Of a stretch of DNA of 64,000 nt, positions 41,181 to 53,132 are shown piece after piece. Source of the stretch: Oscillibacter ruminantium GH1 (GTDB lineage: Bacteria; Bacillota; Clostridia; Oscillospirales; Oscillospiraceae); NCBI RefSeq assembly GCF_000307265.1, contig NZ_DF158896.1, positions 259,253 through 323,252 of the forward strand, written 5' to 3'. Both the position numbers and the translations under genes were made by a program. A model generated the notes under the pieces. It did not search any database, was not told where the DNA came from, and worked only from the letters and a program-made list of their open reading frames with translations. Position 1 is the stretch's first letter. Each line of letters starts with the position of its first letter.

Positions 41181-42665
41181 ATGGAAAACATCGGATTTGA
41201 CAACGAAAAATATTTAAAACTCCAGTCGGAACATATCCGCCGCCGAATCGGGGATTTTGGGGGAAAGCTCTATCTGGAATTCGGCGGAAAACTTTTTGAC
41301 GATTACCACGCTTCCCGGGTGCTGCCGGGCTTTGCACCGGACAGCAAAGTGCGGATGCTTCAGCAGCTTTCAAGCGATGTGGAGATTGTCATCGCCATCG
41401 CGGCGGGGGATATCGAAAAAAATAAAATTCGGGGCGATCTGGGCATTCCTTATGATGAGGATGTTTTGCGCCTGATTGATAATTTCCGAGCGCTGGGACT
41501 GTACGTGGGCAGCGTGGTCATCACCCGGTGGGAGGGACAGGACGCCGCCGAGAGCTTCCGCTACCGGTTGGAGAGTCTGGGCGTGCGGTGTTACCGCCAC
41601 TATCCCATTGCAGGCTATCCTGCGGATGTGGAGCATATCGTCAGTGACGGAGGACTGGGGAAAAACGATTTCATCGAGACAAGCCGTTCTCTTGTGGTGG
41701 TGACGGCTCCCGGCCCCGGCAGCGGGAAAATGGCCACCTGTCTCAGCCAGCTCTATCATGAGCACAAGCGGGGCGTGCAGGCGGGATACGCGAAATTCGA
41801 GACGTTCCCCATCTGGAACCTGCCGCTGAAGCACCCGGTAAACGTGGCCTATGAGGCCGCCACGGCGGACCTTTCCGACGTGAATATGATCGACCCCTTC
41901 CATCTGGAGGCCTATGGCAAAACAGCGGTGAACTACAACCGGGACGTAGAAATCTTCCCGGTGCTGGACGCCATGTTCCGCAAGATTCAAGGCTCCTCGC
42001 CCTACAAGTCCCCCACGGACATGGGGGTCAATCAGGCGGGCAACTGCATTGTGGATGACGAGGTGTGCCGTTTGGCATCCCGGCGGGAGATTTTGCGGCG
42101 GTTTTACACCGCAAAGGCAGATGCGGCCCGGGGCCGGGGAGATGCGGAAGCGGTTCGAAAGCTGGAGCTTTTAATGAATCAGGCCGACGTGACGCCGGAG
42201 GTTTGTCCTGCGGTGGGAGCGGCCCTTGCCAAGGCGGAGGACACCGGCGCGCCCGCCGGAGCCATGCTTCTGCCGGACGGACGCATCGTCACGGGTAAGA
42301 CCTCCGCCACGCTGGGGGCGGCGTCGGCCTTGCTGCTGAACGCGCTGAAAACGTTGGGCGGCATCGCCGATCAGCTGGAGCTGATCTCCGCGCAGGTGCT
42401 GGAGCCGGTATGCCGCCTGAAAACGGAATATCTCAGCCACAAAAACCCCCGCCTCCACACGGACGAGGTGCTCCTGGCACTGACCATCTCCGCGTTGACC
42501 AACCCGCTGGCGGAGCTTGCCCAGCAGCAGCTGCCAAAGCTGCGGGACTGCGAGGCACATTTCACCGTGATTCTCTCCCCGGTGGACGAGCAGCTGCTGC
42601 GGCGGTTGGGAATCCGGGTGAGCTGCGAGGCGAAATTCGGCAGCGGAGCGCTGTATCATAAATAA
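41181..42665 (+). CDS. DUF1846 (UPF0371) family protein
   Basis: 494 residues, the usual family length, from the ATG at 41181 with GGAGGGG upstream. The N terminus IGFDNEKYLKLQSEHIR and the FGGKLFDDYHASRVLPGF segment are characteristic. TAPGPGSGKMATCLSQLY (about 173-190) is a P-loop-like stretch. A structure of a streptococcal member is known but its biochemical role remains uncertain. It sits 36 bases upstream of tex on the same strand. Confidence 0.9.
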   Translation: MENIGFDNEKYLKLQSEHIRRRIGDFGGKLYLEFGGKLFDDYHASRVLPGFAPDSKVRMLQQLSSDVEIVIAIAAGDIEKNKIRGDLGIPYDEDVLRLIDNFRALGLYVGSVVITRWEGQDAAESFRYRLESLGVRCYRHYPIAGYPADVEHIVSDGGLGKNDFIETSRSLVVVTAPGPGSGKMATCLSQLYHEHKRGVQAGYAKFETFPIWNLPLKHPVNVAYEAATADLSDVNMIDPFHLEAYGKTAVNYNRDVEIFPVLDAMFRKIQGSSPYKSPTDMGVNQAGNCIVDDEVCRLASRREILRRFYTAKADAARGRGDAEAVRKLELLMNQADVTPEVCPAVGAALAKAEDTGAPAGAMLLPDGRIVTGKTSATLGAASALLLNALKTLGGIADQLELISAQVLEPVCRLKTEYLSHKNPRLHTDEVLLALTISALTNPLAELAQQQLPKLRDCEAHFTVILSPVDEQLLRRLGIRVSCEAKFGSGALYHK

Positions 42666-42701
42666 GGGAAACGTACAAATCTGAAGATAAGGACGAGATC
42701 T

Positions 42702-44864
<2,163 letters not shown>

Positions 44865-44884
44865 CAAATAGGAGGCGGATTCCT

Positions 44885-45310
44885 GTGACCATGCTGACCT
44901 TTGACGAGACGGGCGACGCGCTGGATGAGATTGCCGAGCAGTTTCCGCAGGCTTTGTTCCGGGGACTCAACGGCGGGGTGAATCTGCTGGAGGACGCGGT
45001 GGAGGACCCGGAATTTCCCGGCGGAGAGCTGTACATCATGGGGGAATTCTGCGACGACTGCTTGGGGAAGTATATCAACCTTTACTATGGGTCTTTCGCC
45101 GCTCTGGCCCAAAAAGAGGAGTGGACGGAGGAGGACTGGTCCGATGAACTTTGGACCACCCTCTCCCACGAGCTGACCCACCATATGGAGGGCCTTGGCG
45201 GACTGCACGGACTGGATGACCGGGACGAAGAGGAGATGGCGGAATTTCGCGAGGAATACCGCCGCCGGGAGCAAGCGAGGCGCCCCGCCAAGGAAGATAC
45301 GGACTGCTGA
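44885..45310 (+). CDS. Small zincin-like metallopeptidase family protein
   Basis: 141 residues, starting at the GTG at 44885 with GGAGGCGG nine bases upstream. The HExxH zinc motif appears as SHELTHHME near residue 100, followed by GGLHGLDD with a possible third ligand; the protein is very acidic with a basic, charged tail. This resembles the small cytosolic zincin families (PF06262-like, often annotated only as metallopeptidase). It probably shares the tex transcript. Substrates are unknown. Confidence 0.75.
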   Translation: MTMLTFDETGDALDEIAEQFPQALFRGLNGGVNLLEDAVEDPEFPGGELYIMGEFCDDCLGKYINLYYGSFAALAQKEEWTEEDWSDELWTTLSHELTHHMEGLGGLHGLDDRDEEEMAEFREEYRRREQARRPAKEDTDC

Positions 45311-45365
45311 GGGGCCGCCCGACGGTGTGTGGGGGAATATTTACCTAAAAATTGCAAACCCCCCT

Positions 45366-45392
45366 TATATTTTGTATCGTTTTTGCCGATAA
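45366..45392 (+). promoter_or_regulatory. Sigma-28 (SigD/FliA)-type promoter of the chemoreceptor gene
   Basis: TATATTTT (45366-45373), 11 bases, and a perfect GCCGATAA (45385-45392), matching the flagellar sigma consensus TAAAGTTT-N11-GCCGATAA at 14 of 16 positions. It is 90 bases before the chemoreceptor ATG. This implies that the organism is motile or keeps a flagellar regulon, although no flagellar gene is in the window. Confidence 0.85.
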
Positions 45393-45482
45393 GTAGAATG
45401 GTATCTGAAGACGCGTGTCCTGCGGATATGCGTCCCACCAGAATAAAAAGAAAAATAGAGAAATACCGGTGGGAGGAACAAG

Positions 45483-47522
45483 ATGAAGAAGAAAAAGGTG
45501 AGCGGCGTCGCTGAAAAAAGCGACGCCAGCAAGAACAGCGCTAAGAAGAACGGTGCCAAGAAGGAAAAGCGGGCAAAGGTGACCACACTGCGCAGTCAGA
45601 TGATTGCCGCGGTGACATCCATTTTTCTCGTTACCATTGTTTTGACCGTGGCGGCGGGGATCATTTCCAGTACATACGCCATTAAGAACAACGTCCGCGA
45701 GGATATGGGTGCCATAAGTCAGGTGGCGGAGAAGGCAGTGTCCAGCGAGATTCGAAATTTGAAGAGCAACGCGGAATCTATGGCGCGGATTTATGACGCG
45801 GCGGAGACGGACGGACAGATGTCTGCGTTCATTCGGGTGAAAAAGTCGCTTGCGGATTATGGTTTTTCCGATGCGGCAATTATTTTTGGGCAAAATGTAT
45901 TAAAAACGGACGAATTTCTCTCCAATGCCGACCTGCTGTCTGACCCGTGCGTGCAGCAAGCGAAAAGCGGCAAGGCTGCTATGAGCACCACCCGAAAGCT
46001 GAAAGACGGCTCAGTGCGGTTTTTTGTCGCTGCGCCCACCAGCACCGGCTGTGTGCTCCTGACGGTGGACGCGCAGTATTTCAGCGACCAAATCAAGGAT
46101 GTGGTGGTTGGAACCAGCGGCAACGTCTTTATGATTGACGCTGATGGTGTGATGATCGCCAGTAAGAATCCGCAGCTTGTGGAAGAACAGCAGAATTTCA
46201 TTGAAAAAGGCAAGACGGACCCGGGCTATGAGGCCACGGCCGCGGTGTACACCCGCATGATCAACGGCGAAACCGGCGTGGATGAGTACAGCTACGAGAC
46301 GGGGGCGCGCATTTGCGCATTCCGCCCGGTAACGGAGGCCGAAGGCTGGTCGGTGGGTGCGGTGGCGCCCATGCGGGAAATGACCGCATCGATTGTGTAT
46401 ATCGTTATGACGCTGCTGCTCTGCTCCATCGTGTGCATGGTGGTGGGCGTGATTCTGGTGGGAAAGTATGTTACCAGCGTGGCCAATCCCATCCGCGAGG
46501 CGACAGAGCGGATGTATCGGCTGGCGCAGGGCGATTTGAGCAGCGAGGTGAAGGTTTCCAAGCGCAAGGACGAGATCGGAACGCTCACCGGAGCGTTTTA
46601 CGAAACAGTGGAGGCTCTGAAATCCTATATTAAGGATATTGACAACGTCCTGCGGGAGATTTCCAAAGGAAATCTTCTCGTAATGCCGCAGGCGGATTTC
46701 CGAGGCGAGTTCACAGAGATCCGAAAGTCCATGGATCAGATTTTGGATTCTTTGAACGAGACGTTCCATGAATTCCTGAATGCTACCTCTCAGGTGTCCA
46801 GCAGCGCCGCCCAGTTCTCTGCCGGAGCGCAGACGCTGAGTCAGGGCGCGACCGAGCAGGCTTCCTCTGTGGAGGAACTGGCGGCAACGATCAATGAAAT
46901 CAACGATTCAATTTCCTCCAGCGCCAACAGTGCGGTGCAGGCCAACCAGCGCGTATATGCCGTGGGCCAAGAGGCGGAGGAGAGCAACCGTCAGATGAAC
47001 GAAATGCTTCAGGCCATGACGGATATCAAAACTGCGTCCGACCAGATCGACAAGATTATCAAAACCATTGAGGACATCGCTTTCCAGACCAACATCCTCG
47101 CGCTGAACGCCGCTGTGGAGGCTGCCCGCGCCGGCAGCGCTGGCAAGGGCTTTGCCGTTGTGGCGGACGAGGTGCGAAACCTCGCCGGAAAGAGCGCGGA
47201 AGCATCCAAGGATACGGCGGCGCTGATTGAAAACGCGTTGAACGCGGTGCATCGCGGCACGGGTATCGCGGATAAAACTGCCCAGTCGCTGATGCGCGTG
47301 GTAAACGGCGTGAACGAAGTCAACAAGACGGTGACCGAGATCTCGGACAACGCCGCGCAGGAGGCATCCTCCGCCGCACAAATCAATCAGGGCATCGAGC
47401 AGATCTCCGGCGTTGTGCAGACCAACTCCGCCACAGCGGAGGAGAGCGCCGCCACCAGCGATGATCTGCTGCGGCAGGCGCAGACCCTGTTGGAACTCAT
47501 GCAGAAATTTAAAATTCGCTGA
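45483..47522 (+). CDS. Methyl-accepting chemotaxis protein
   Basis: 679 residues. A basic N-terminal tail, a membrane helix (about 37-62), an extracytoplasmic dCache-like sensor domain (about 65-300), a second helix (about 303-328), HAMP (about 329-385) and a long cytoplasmic coiled coil with the signalling hairpin core [20 protein letters not shown] near residue 530. It transmits ligand signals to CheA/CheW. No C-terminal CheR pentapeptide is present. The start ATG has GGGAGG upstream. The N-terminal Lys/Ala/Asn-rich stretch of about 35 residues before the first helix is unusually long. Confidence 0.95.
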   Translation: MKKKKVSGVAEKSDASKNSAKKNGAKKEKRAKVTTLRSQMIAAVTSIFLVTIVLTVAAGIISSTYAIKNNVREDMGAISQVAEKAVSSEIRNLKSNAESMARIYDAAETDGQMSAFIRVKKSLADYGFSDAAIIFGQNVLKTDEFLSNADLLSDPCVQQAKSGKAAMSTTRKLKDGSVRFFVAAPTSTGCVLLTVDAQYFSDQIKDVVVGTSGNVFMIDADGVMIASKNPQLVEEQQNFIEKGKTDPGYEATAAVYTRMINGETGVDEYSYETGARICAFRPVTEAEGWSVGAVAPMREMTASIVYIVMTLLLCSIVCMVVGVILVGKYVTSVANPIREATERMYRLAQGDLSSEVKVSKRKDEIGTLTGAFYETVEALKSYIKDIDNVLREISKGNLLVMPQADFRGEFTEIRKSMDQILDSLNETFHEFLNATSQVSSSAAQFSAGAQTLSQGATEQASSVEELAATINEINDSISSSANSAVQANQRVYAVGQEAEESNRQMNEMLQAMTDIKTASDQIDKIIKTIEDIAFQTNILALNAAVEAARAGSAGKGFAVVADEVRNLAGKSAEASKDTAALIENALNAVHRGTGIADKTAQSLMRVVNGVNEVNKTVTEISDNAAQEASSAAQINQGIEQISGVVQTNSATAEESAATSDDLLRQAQTLLELMQKFKIR

Positions 47523-47559
47523 GCAAAGGTCCCGGGGGCCTGCCTGCTTGGAATGGTAA

Positions 47560-47589
47560 GACGCCCGCGCCGAATTGGGCGCGGGCGTC
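47560..47589 (+). terminator. GC-rich hairpin after the chemoreceptor gene
   Basis: GACGCCCGCGCC and GGCGCGGGCGTC form a perfect 12-bp stem with a six-base loop. No T-run follows, so termination is uncertain. Confidence 0.45.
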
Positions 47590-47611
47590 ATGACAGAAAG
47601 GAAGATCAACT

Positions 47612-48142
47612 GTGAACGAGACGGTAAAAACTCTTCTGGAGCGCAGAAGTATCCGCAAGTATCAGCCCCGTCAGGTGGAGGCTGCGGCCCTTGAGGAGAT
47701 TTTGAAGGCCGGAACCTATGCCCCCAGCGCGATGGGCAAGCAGTCCGCCACCATTGTTCTGGTGCAGGACCCGGAGACAATTGCCCAGCTTTCCCAGCTC
47801 AACGCCGAGATTCAGGGCAATTCCGGCGCGGACCCGTTTTACGGCGCGCCCACCGTGGCGGTGGTGCTGGCGGACCCCACGCTGACTAACGAGGCCAACG
47901 CCCGGTGCGACGGGGCGCTGGTAATGGGCAACCTGATGAACGCGGCGGCAGCGGAGGGCGTTGGCTCCTGCTGGATCAACCGGGCAAAAGAAACCTTTGA
48001 ACGGCCCGAGGGTAAGGCTCTGCTGAAAAAGTGGAATCTTCCCGAGACGCTGATCGGCGTTGGCAACTGCGTTCTGGGTTATGTGGCGATGGAGCCTAAC
48101 GCGCCCGCGCCTCGTAAGGACGGCTATATCGTCCGGGTTTGA
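47612..48142 (+). CDS. Nitroreductase family protein
   Basis: 176 residues of the FMN-dependent nitroreductase fold. The N-terminal LLERRSIRKYQ with its FMN-phosphate Arg/Ser residues, YAPSAMGKQ, and the C-terminal GYVAMEPNAPAPRK are typical. Such proteins reduce nitroaromatics, quinones or flavins with NAD(P)H; the natural substrate is unknown. The start is GTG with AAAGGAAG upstream. It lies nine bases before mtnA. Confidence 0.9.
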   Translation: MNETVKTLLERRSIRKYQPRQVEAAALEEILKAGTYAPSAMGKQSATIVLVQDPETIAQLSQLNAEIQGNSGADPFYGAPTVAVVLADPTLTNEANARCDGALVMGNLMNAAAAEGVGSCWINRAKETFERPEGKALLKKWNLPETLIGVGNCVLGYVAMEPNAPAPRKDGYIVRV

Positions 48143-48151
48143 GGAGTGGAC

Positions 48152-49225
48152 ATGACTGAACTTCAAAGCGTGATACACGCGCAAAACATCCGTTATGACC
48201 GAAAAGCGGAAGCCCTTTATATCATTGACCAGACCTTGCTTCCGGGCGAGGAAAAGGAAATCCACCTTCAAACGGCGGAGGAGATGTACGACGCCATTCG
48301 GACGCTGAAGGTCCGGGGCGCGCCCGCCATCGGCATCTGCGCAGGATATTGCATGTATGTGCTGGCCAAGTCCATCCGGGGCGAGGATCAGCAGGTGTTT
48401 TTCAAAAAACTCAGCGACTACGGCGAATATTTGGATTCCTCCCGTCCCACGGCGGTGAATCTGAACTGGGCAATTCGCCGGATGCTGCGCACAGCCCTTG
48501 AACATGTGGGCTGCACCCGGGGACAGATGCTGGATGCGCTGTATGAAGAGGCGGTGGCGATCCACGAGGATGACATTGCCAAGTGCAAGGCCATCAGCGA
48601 ATACGGCTTGACGTTGGTAAAGGACGGGGACGGTATCCTGACACACTGTAATGCGGGACCACTTGCCACCTCCCGGTACGGAACGGCTCTGGGTCCCATT
48701 CTGCTGGGAACGGAGCGGGGAATGAAGTTTAAGGTCTACTCCGACGAGACACGCCCTCTTTTGCAGGGCGCGCGGCTCACCAGCTATGAGTTGCAGCGCT
48801 CCGGCGTGGATGTGACGCTGATCTGCGACAATATGGCCTCCATTGTGATGAAAAACGGCTGGGTACAGGCCTGCTTTGTGGGCTGTGACCGCATTGCCGT
48901 CAATGGCGACACCGCTAACAAAATCGGGACCTCCGGCGTGGCGATTTTGGCCAAGCATTACGGCATTCCGCTCTATGTGTTAGGCCCCACCTCCACCATC
49001 GATATGGACTGTCCCGATGGGGAGCACATTCCCATCGAACTGCGGGACCCGGAGGAGATCAAGAACCTGTGGTACGAAAAGCCCATGGCTCTGCCCGAGG
49101 TGAAGTGTTATAACCCGGCCTTCGATGTGACGGATCACACGCTGATTTCCGGCATTGTTACAGAGCAGGGCGTGTGCCGCCCTCCGTATACCAAATCCCT
49201 TGCGGCACTGTTCAAGGGAAACTGA
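48152..49225 (+). CDS. mtnA: S-methyl-5-thioribose-1-phosphate isomerase
   Basis: 357 residues, eIF2B-like isomerase family. It converts methylthioribose 1-phosphate to methylthioribulose 1-phosphate in methionine salvage. Conserved segments: VRGAPAIG near residue 52, [11 protein letters not shown] near residue 167 with the catalytic Cys, and [16 protein letters not shown] near 245 with the Asp. GAGGAG lies five bases before the ATG; a GTG two codons earlier is part of this site. The following gene deoD provides a purine nucleoside phosphorylase, which could cleave nucleosides feeding the pathway. No other mtn genes are in the window. Confidence 0.93.
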   Translation: MTELQSVIHAQNIRYDRKAEALYIIDQTLLPGEEKEIHLQTAEEMYDAIRTLKVRGAPAIGICAGYCMYVLAKSIRGEDQQVFFKKLSDYGEYLDSSRPTAVNLNWAIRRMLRTALEHVGCTRGQMLDALYEEAVAIHEDDIAKCKAISEYGLTLVKDGDGILTHCNAGPLATSRYGTALGPILLGTERGMKFKVYSDETRPLLQGARLTSYELQRSGVDVTLICDNMASIVMKNGWVQACFVGCDRIAVNGDTANKIGTSGVAILAKHYGIPLYVLGPTSTIDMDCPDGEHIPIELRDPEEIKNLWYEKPMALPEVKCYNPAFDVTDHTLISGIVTEQGVCRPPYTKSLAALFKGN

Positions 49226-49303
49226 TTTAATCTTCACAAATTTTAAAGATTTCGACAACAAAACGGAGTATTCAGCAAATAATATTACAAGGAGGAATCA
49301 ACT

Positions 49304-50026
49304 GTGGCGACTCCTTCCGCCTGCAATGAGGCAAAGCCCGGCGAAATCGCAAAGGCAGTTTTGATGCCCGGCGATCCTCTGCGCGCCAAATATGTGGCCG
49401 AACACTATCTGGAAAACCCGGTCTGCTTCAACATGGTTCGCAGTATGCTGGGCTACACCGGCACCTATCGGGGCAAACAGATATCCGTCATGGGACACGG
49501 GATGGGCGTGCCCTCCATTGGGTTGTATACCTACGAACTATATCATATGTATGATGTGGATTCCATCATCCGCATCGGCTCTGCGGGGGGCGTGGGGGAC
49601 AGCGTCCGCGTCCGGGATGTGGTGATCGCGCTGGGCGCTTCCACCAATTCCCACTTTGCCGATCAATACGGCTTTCCGGGCCAGCTGGCTGCCACGGCCA
49701 GCTATCCGCTGCTGAAAGACGCGGTGGCGGCGGCGGAATGTCTGGGTGTGCGGGCGGACGTGGGTCAGGTGTTTACCGCCGATCAATTTTACAACGACAA
49801 CGCCGCCGCGGGCGAGATGTACCGCAAGTTCGGTATTCTGGCGTTGGAGATGGAGACGGCGGGGCTTTACTGGACTGCCCAGCGGGCCGGAAAGCAGGCG
49901 CTGTCCATCCTGACCATCTCCGACCACATCTTTACCGGCGAGGCCCTATCCCCTCAGGAACGGCAGGATTCCTTCCACGAGATGATGGAGATTGCGCTGG
50001 AGACGGCGTGGAAGTCTCTGAATTAA
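49304..50026 (+). CDS. deoD: Purine nucleoside phosphorylase, DeoD type
   Basis: 240 residues of the hexameric PNP-I family. It cleaves purine (deoxy)nucleosides with phosphate. MPGDPLRAK (near residue 22), GHGMGVPSIGLYTYEL (near 65), RIGSAGG (near 86) and the C-terminal EMETAGLYW followed by SDH (catalytic Asp) are all present. The start is GTG with AAGGAGGAAT upstream, 78 bases after mtnA. Confidence 0.95.
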   Translation: MATPSACNEAKPGEIAKAVLMPGDPLRAKYVAEHYLENPVCFNMVRSMLGYTGTYRGKQISVMGHGMGVPSIGLYTYELYHMYDVDSIIRIGSAGGVGDSVRVRDVVIALGASTNSHFADQYGFPGQLAATASYPLLKDAVAAAECLGVRADVGQVFTADQFYNDNAAAGEMYRKFGILALEMETAGLYWTAQRAGKQALSILTISDHIFTGEALSPQERQDSFHEMMEIALETAWKSLN

Positions 50027-50031
50027 CTAAG

Positions 50032-50095
50032 GCAGCGCCGCACAATGCGCCTGCGGCCCTTTGCAAATCATCCTTGCCGAGTTGCGCGGCGTTGC
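50032..50095. repeat. Imperfect 64-bp inverted-repeat element after deoD
   Basis: GCAGCGCCGCACAA (50032-50045) and TTGCGCGGCGTTGC (50082-50095) are complementary at 12 of 14 positions and flank a GC-rich middle. The layout resembles a short REP or MITE-like intergenic element. No second copy is seen in the window. Confidence 0.5.
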
Positions 50096-50120
50096 TCAAA
50101 AAACAGAATAAATTTTCAGT

Positions 50121-50160
50121 ATACACGCAGGTGTGAATATTTCACATCTGCGTGTATATT
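50121..50160 (+). terminator. Terminator-like hairpin after deoD
   Basis: ATACACGCAGGTGTGAA (50121-50137) and TTCACATCTGCGTGTAT (50141-50157) form a 17-bp stem with one G-T pair, followed by ATTTGTATA. The remaining DNA to 50296 is AT-rich without a gene. Confidence 0.7.
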
Positions 50161-50296
50161 TGTATATAAGAGATGCGATATAATAAAAAACCATCTATAA
50201 ATGTATAACTATTGAAAATATACATTTTACAAAGAATAAAACATCAATAAATGCAAAAGCACCCAAAGTTTGGTAAAATCTTTGTGCAGGATTACA

Positions 50297-50327
50297 CTTG
50301 AATAAATATCCGATAGTACCGTATAAT
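50297..50327 (+). promoter_or_regulatory. Promoter of the arg operon with a possible ARG box
   Basis: TTGAAT (50298-50303), 18-base spacer and perfect TATAAT (50322-50327). The stretch TTGAATAAATATCC over the -35 box fits the ARG-box pattern TGAATWWWWATTCA at most positions, and a second AT-rich candidate (CATCAATAAATGCAA) lies about 55 bases upstream. ArgR control is an inference; no argR gene is in the window. Confidence 0.65.
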
Positions 50328-50364
50328 AAACCCATCAAAAATGTTCGATGGAGGAATTCCTGTT

Positions 50365-51588
50365 ATGAAAGATAAAAAAGATATCAAGAAGATCGTGCTG
50401 GCATACTCCGGCGGTTTGGATACGTCCATCATCATTCCTTGGCTGAAGGAGAACTACAACGACCCTGAGATCATTGCCGTTTCCGGCAACGTGGGGCAGG
50501 CGGACGAGCTGGAGGGCTTGGAGGAGAAGGCCAAGAAGACCGGCGCGTCCAAGCTGTACATCGAGGATCTGACCGACGAAATGGTGGACGAGGTGATTTT
50601 CCCGTCCATGAAGATGGGCGCGACTTACGAGCAGTATTTGCTGGGTACCGCCTTTGCCCGTCCTATCATTGGCAAGCGGCTGGTGGAGATTGCCAAGAAG
50701 GAGCACGCCGACGCCATCTGTCACGGCTGCACCGGAAAGGGCAACGATCAGGTCCGGTTTGAACTGGCCATCAAGCGCTTTGCGCCAGAAATGACCATCA
50801 TTGCCCCTTGGCGTGAATGGGACATCAAGGGCCGTGATGAGGAAATCGACTATGCCGAGGTCCACAATGTCCCCCTGAAGATCAGCCGCGAGACAAACTA
50901 CTCCAAGGACAAGAATCTGTGGCATCTCTCTCACGAAGGGCTGGATTTGGAAGACCCCGCCAACGAGCCAAAGTATGAACAGCCGGGCTTTTTGGAAATG
51001 GGCGTCAGTCCGGTGGACGCGCCCGACGTACCGACCTATGTGACCATCGGTTTTGAAAAGGGCGTTCCCGTCTCCATCGACGGCGAAAAGATGAAGGGCA
51101 GCGATATTGTCCGCAAGTGCAATGAACTGGGCGGAAAGAACGGCATCGGCCTTTTGGACATTGTGGAAAACCGTTTGGTGGGCATGAAGGACCGGGGCGT
51201 TTACGAAACCCCGGGCGGCACGATTTTATATCATGCTCACGCGGCCCTGGAGATGATCACCGTGGATAAAGACACCGCCCACATGAAGACGAAGCTGGCG
51301 GTGGACTTTGCGGATCTGATCTATAACGGCAAGTGGTTCAGCCCTCTGCGGGAGGCCCTCAGCGCCTTTGCCGACAAGACGCAGGAGCATGTCACCGGCG
51401 AGGTGAAGCTGAAGCTCTACAAGGGCAACATCATCAACGCGGGGATTACCTCTCCTTGCAGTCTGTATTCCGAAAATCTGGTGACGTTTGAGGAAAGCGA
51501 CTACAACCAAAACGATGCCACCGGCTTCATCAACCTCTGGGGCCTGCCGGACACCGTGCAGGCGCTGAGAGAGCAGCACAAGCTGTAA
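50365..51588 (+). CDS. argG: Argininosuccinate synthase
   Basis: 407 residues from the ATG at 50365, ten bases after GGAGG. It joins citrulline and aspartate with ATP. The N-type PP-loop AYSGGLDTS lies near residues 14-22 and [13 protein letters not shown] near residue 125 is the second family signature. It is the first gene of the arginine operon, placing the last two biosynthetic steps before the early ones. A hairpin in the 143-base gap before argH may tune downstream expression. Confidence 0.96.
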   Translation: MKDKKDIKKIVLAYSGGLDTSIIIPWLKENYNDPEIIAVSGNVGQADELEGLEEKAKKTGASKLYIEDLTDEMVDEVIFPSMKMGATYEQYLLGTAFARPIIGKRLVEIAKKEHADAICHGCTGKGNDQVRFELAIKRFAPEMTIIAPWREWDIKGRDEEIDYAEVHNVPLKISRETNYSKDKNLWHLSHEGLDLEDPANEPKYEQPGFLEMGVSPVDAPDVPTYVTIGFEKGVPVSIDGEKMKGSDIVRKCNELGGKNGIGLLDIVENRLVGMKDRGVYETPGGTILYHAHAALEMITVDKDTAHMKTKLAVDFADLIYNGKWFSPLREALSAFADKTQEHVTGEVKLKLYKGNIINAGITSPCSLYSENLVTFEESDYNQNDATGFINLWGLPDTVQALREQHKL

Positions 51589-51677
51589 TCCAAACTGATT
51601 TTCGCCTCCCGGCGAAATGAAGTTCCGCCGGGAACCACCGGGACGGTCCCCCGGCCCGGCGGCCCCTCTGAAATTAC

Positions 51678-51715
51678 AGAAATCGGGCGGGAGCCTTTTA
51701 CTCCCGCCGATTTCT
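51678..51715 (+). terminator. Hairpin between argG and argH, possible partial terminator
   Basis: AGAAATCGGGCGGGAG and CTCCCGCCGATTTCT form a 15-bp stem with one bulged G and an eight-base loop, followed by ATTAAGGAGC, which is the argH ribosome site rather than a U-run. It may be a processing or partial termination site within the operon. Confidence 0.45.
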
Positions 51716-51731
51716 ATTAAGGAGCAAGATT

Positions 51732-53117
51732 ATGAAACTCTGGTCCGGACGATTCGGAAAGGAAACCGACGCGCTGGTGAACGACTTCAACGCCTCCATC
51801 CAATTTGACCAGCGGCTTTACAAGGAGGATATCACCGGCAGCCTTGCCCACGCGAAAATGCTGGGGGACTGCGGCGTGATCTCCCAAGAGGACGCAAAAG
51901 CCATCTCCGAAGGCCTGAAGGCCATTTTGGCGGATATCGAGGCGGGCAAGGTGGAATTCACCGCCGACAACGAGGATATCCACATGAATGTGGAGGCGCT
52001 GCTCACCGCCCGCATCGGCGACGCGGGAAAACGGCTCCACACCGCCCGCAGCCGCAACGATCAGGTGGCGCTGGACTTTCGGATGTACGTCCGGCGTGAG
52101 ATTCCTGCCATCATCGCGCAGCTGCTGGACTTCCAGTCCGTCCTTGCAAAGCAGGCGGCGAAGTACCAGACCGTGGTGATGCCCGGATACACCCATTTGC
52201 AGCGAGCCCAGCCCATCTCCTTTGCCCAGCATCTGCTGGCCTATGCGGCGATGTTGAGCCGGGACGTGACGCGGCTGGAGGACTGCAAAAAGCGCCTGAA
52301 TGAATGCCCCCTCGGTTCCGGCGCGCTGGCGGGAACCACTTATCCCATCGACCGGTGGGAGACAGCCAAGGCACTGGATTTTGACGCTCCCATGGGAAAC
52401 TCGCTGGACGGCGTCTCCGACCGGGATTACGCGCTGGAGCTTTTGTCGGCCCTGTCCATTTTGATGATGCACCTCTCCCGTTTTTCCGAGGAGGTCATCC
52501 TCTGGTGCAGCTGGGAATTTAAATTCATTGATTTGGACGACGCGTATGCCACCGGATCTTCCATCATGCCTCAGAAGAAGAACCCGGATGTGGCGGAGCT
52601 GGTTCGGGGCAAGACCGGGCGGGTATACGGCGATCTGATGGGTCTGCTCACCGCCATGAAGGGCTTGCCTCTGGCCTATAACAAGGACATGCAGGAAGAC
52701 AAGGAGCCGGTGTTCGACGCCATCGACACCGTGGAGATGTGTCTCCCCGTGTTTACCGCCATGATCGACACAATGACCGTTCATCCGGAAAATATGCGCA
52801 AGGCTGCCGGCCATGGTTTCATCAACGCGACAGACTGCGCCGACTATCTGACGAAAAAGGGGATGCCCTTCCGGGATGCGTACACCGTGGTGGGGCATCT
52901 GGTGGCCTTGTGCGGCCAGCAGGGGAAGACGCTGGAAGAGCTGAGTCTCAAGGAGCTGAAAACGGTTTCGCCTCTTTTTGGAGACGATGTATACGATGCG
53001 CTGAGTCTTGAAACCTGCATGGGTCAGCGATCCAGCTACGGCGGGCCTGCCGTGGCGGAAACTGCCCGGCAGATCAAGGCGGTGGAGGACTTTGTAAAGG
53101 CCCGAAGCATGCAGTAA
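51732..53117 (+). CDS. argH: Argininosuccinate lyase
   Basis: 461 residues, fumarase superfamily. It splits argininosuccinate into arginine and fumarate. N-terminal [14 protein letters not shown], the [13 protein letters not shown] region near residue 100, [10 protein letters not shown] near residue 153 and the superfamily signature [12 protein letters not shown] near residue 275 are intact. The ATG is preceded by AAGGAG. It is followed by argC after 15 bases. Confidence 0.96.
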   Translation: MKLWSGRFGKETDALVNDFNASIQFDQRLYKEDITGSLAHAKMLGDCGVISQEDAKAISEGLKAILADIEAGKVEFTADNEDIHMNVEALLTARIGDAGKRLHTARSRNDQVALDFRMYVRREIPAIIAQLLDFQSVLAKQAAKYQTVVMPGYTHLQRAQPISFAQHLLAYAAMLSRDVTRLEDCKKRLNECPLGSGALAGTTYPIDRWETAKALDFDAPMGNSLDGVSDRDYALELLSALSILMMHLSRFSEEVILWCSWEFKFIDLDDAYATGSSIMPQKKNPDVAELVRGKTGRVYGDLMGLLTAMKGLPLAYNKDMQEDKEPVFDAIDTVEMCLPVFTAMIDTMTVHPENMRKAAGHGFINATDCADYLTKKGMPFRDAYTVVGHLVALCGQQGKTLEELSLKELKTVSPLFGDDVYDALSLETCMGQRSSYGGPAVAETARQIKAVEDFVKARSMQ

Positions 53118-53132
53118 AAAGAGGGTGCTTTT

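Noticed and set aside
48152-50026. A full methionine salvage operon
   Set aside because: Only mtnA and a DeoD-type phosphorylase are present; no mtnK, mtnB, mtnC, mtnD or mtnP gene is recognisable nearby.
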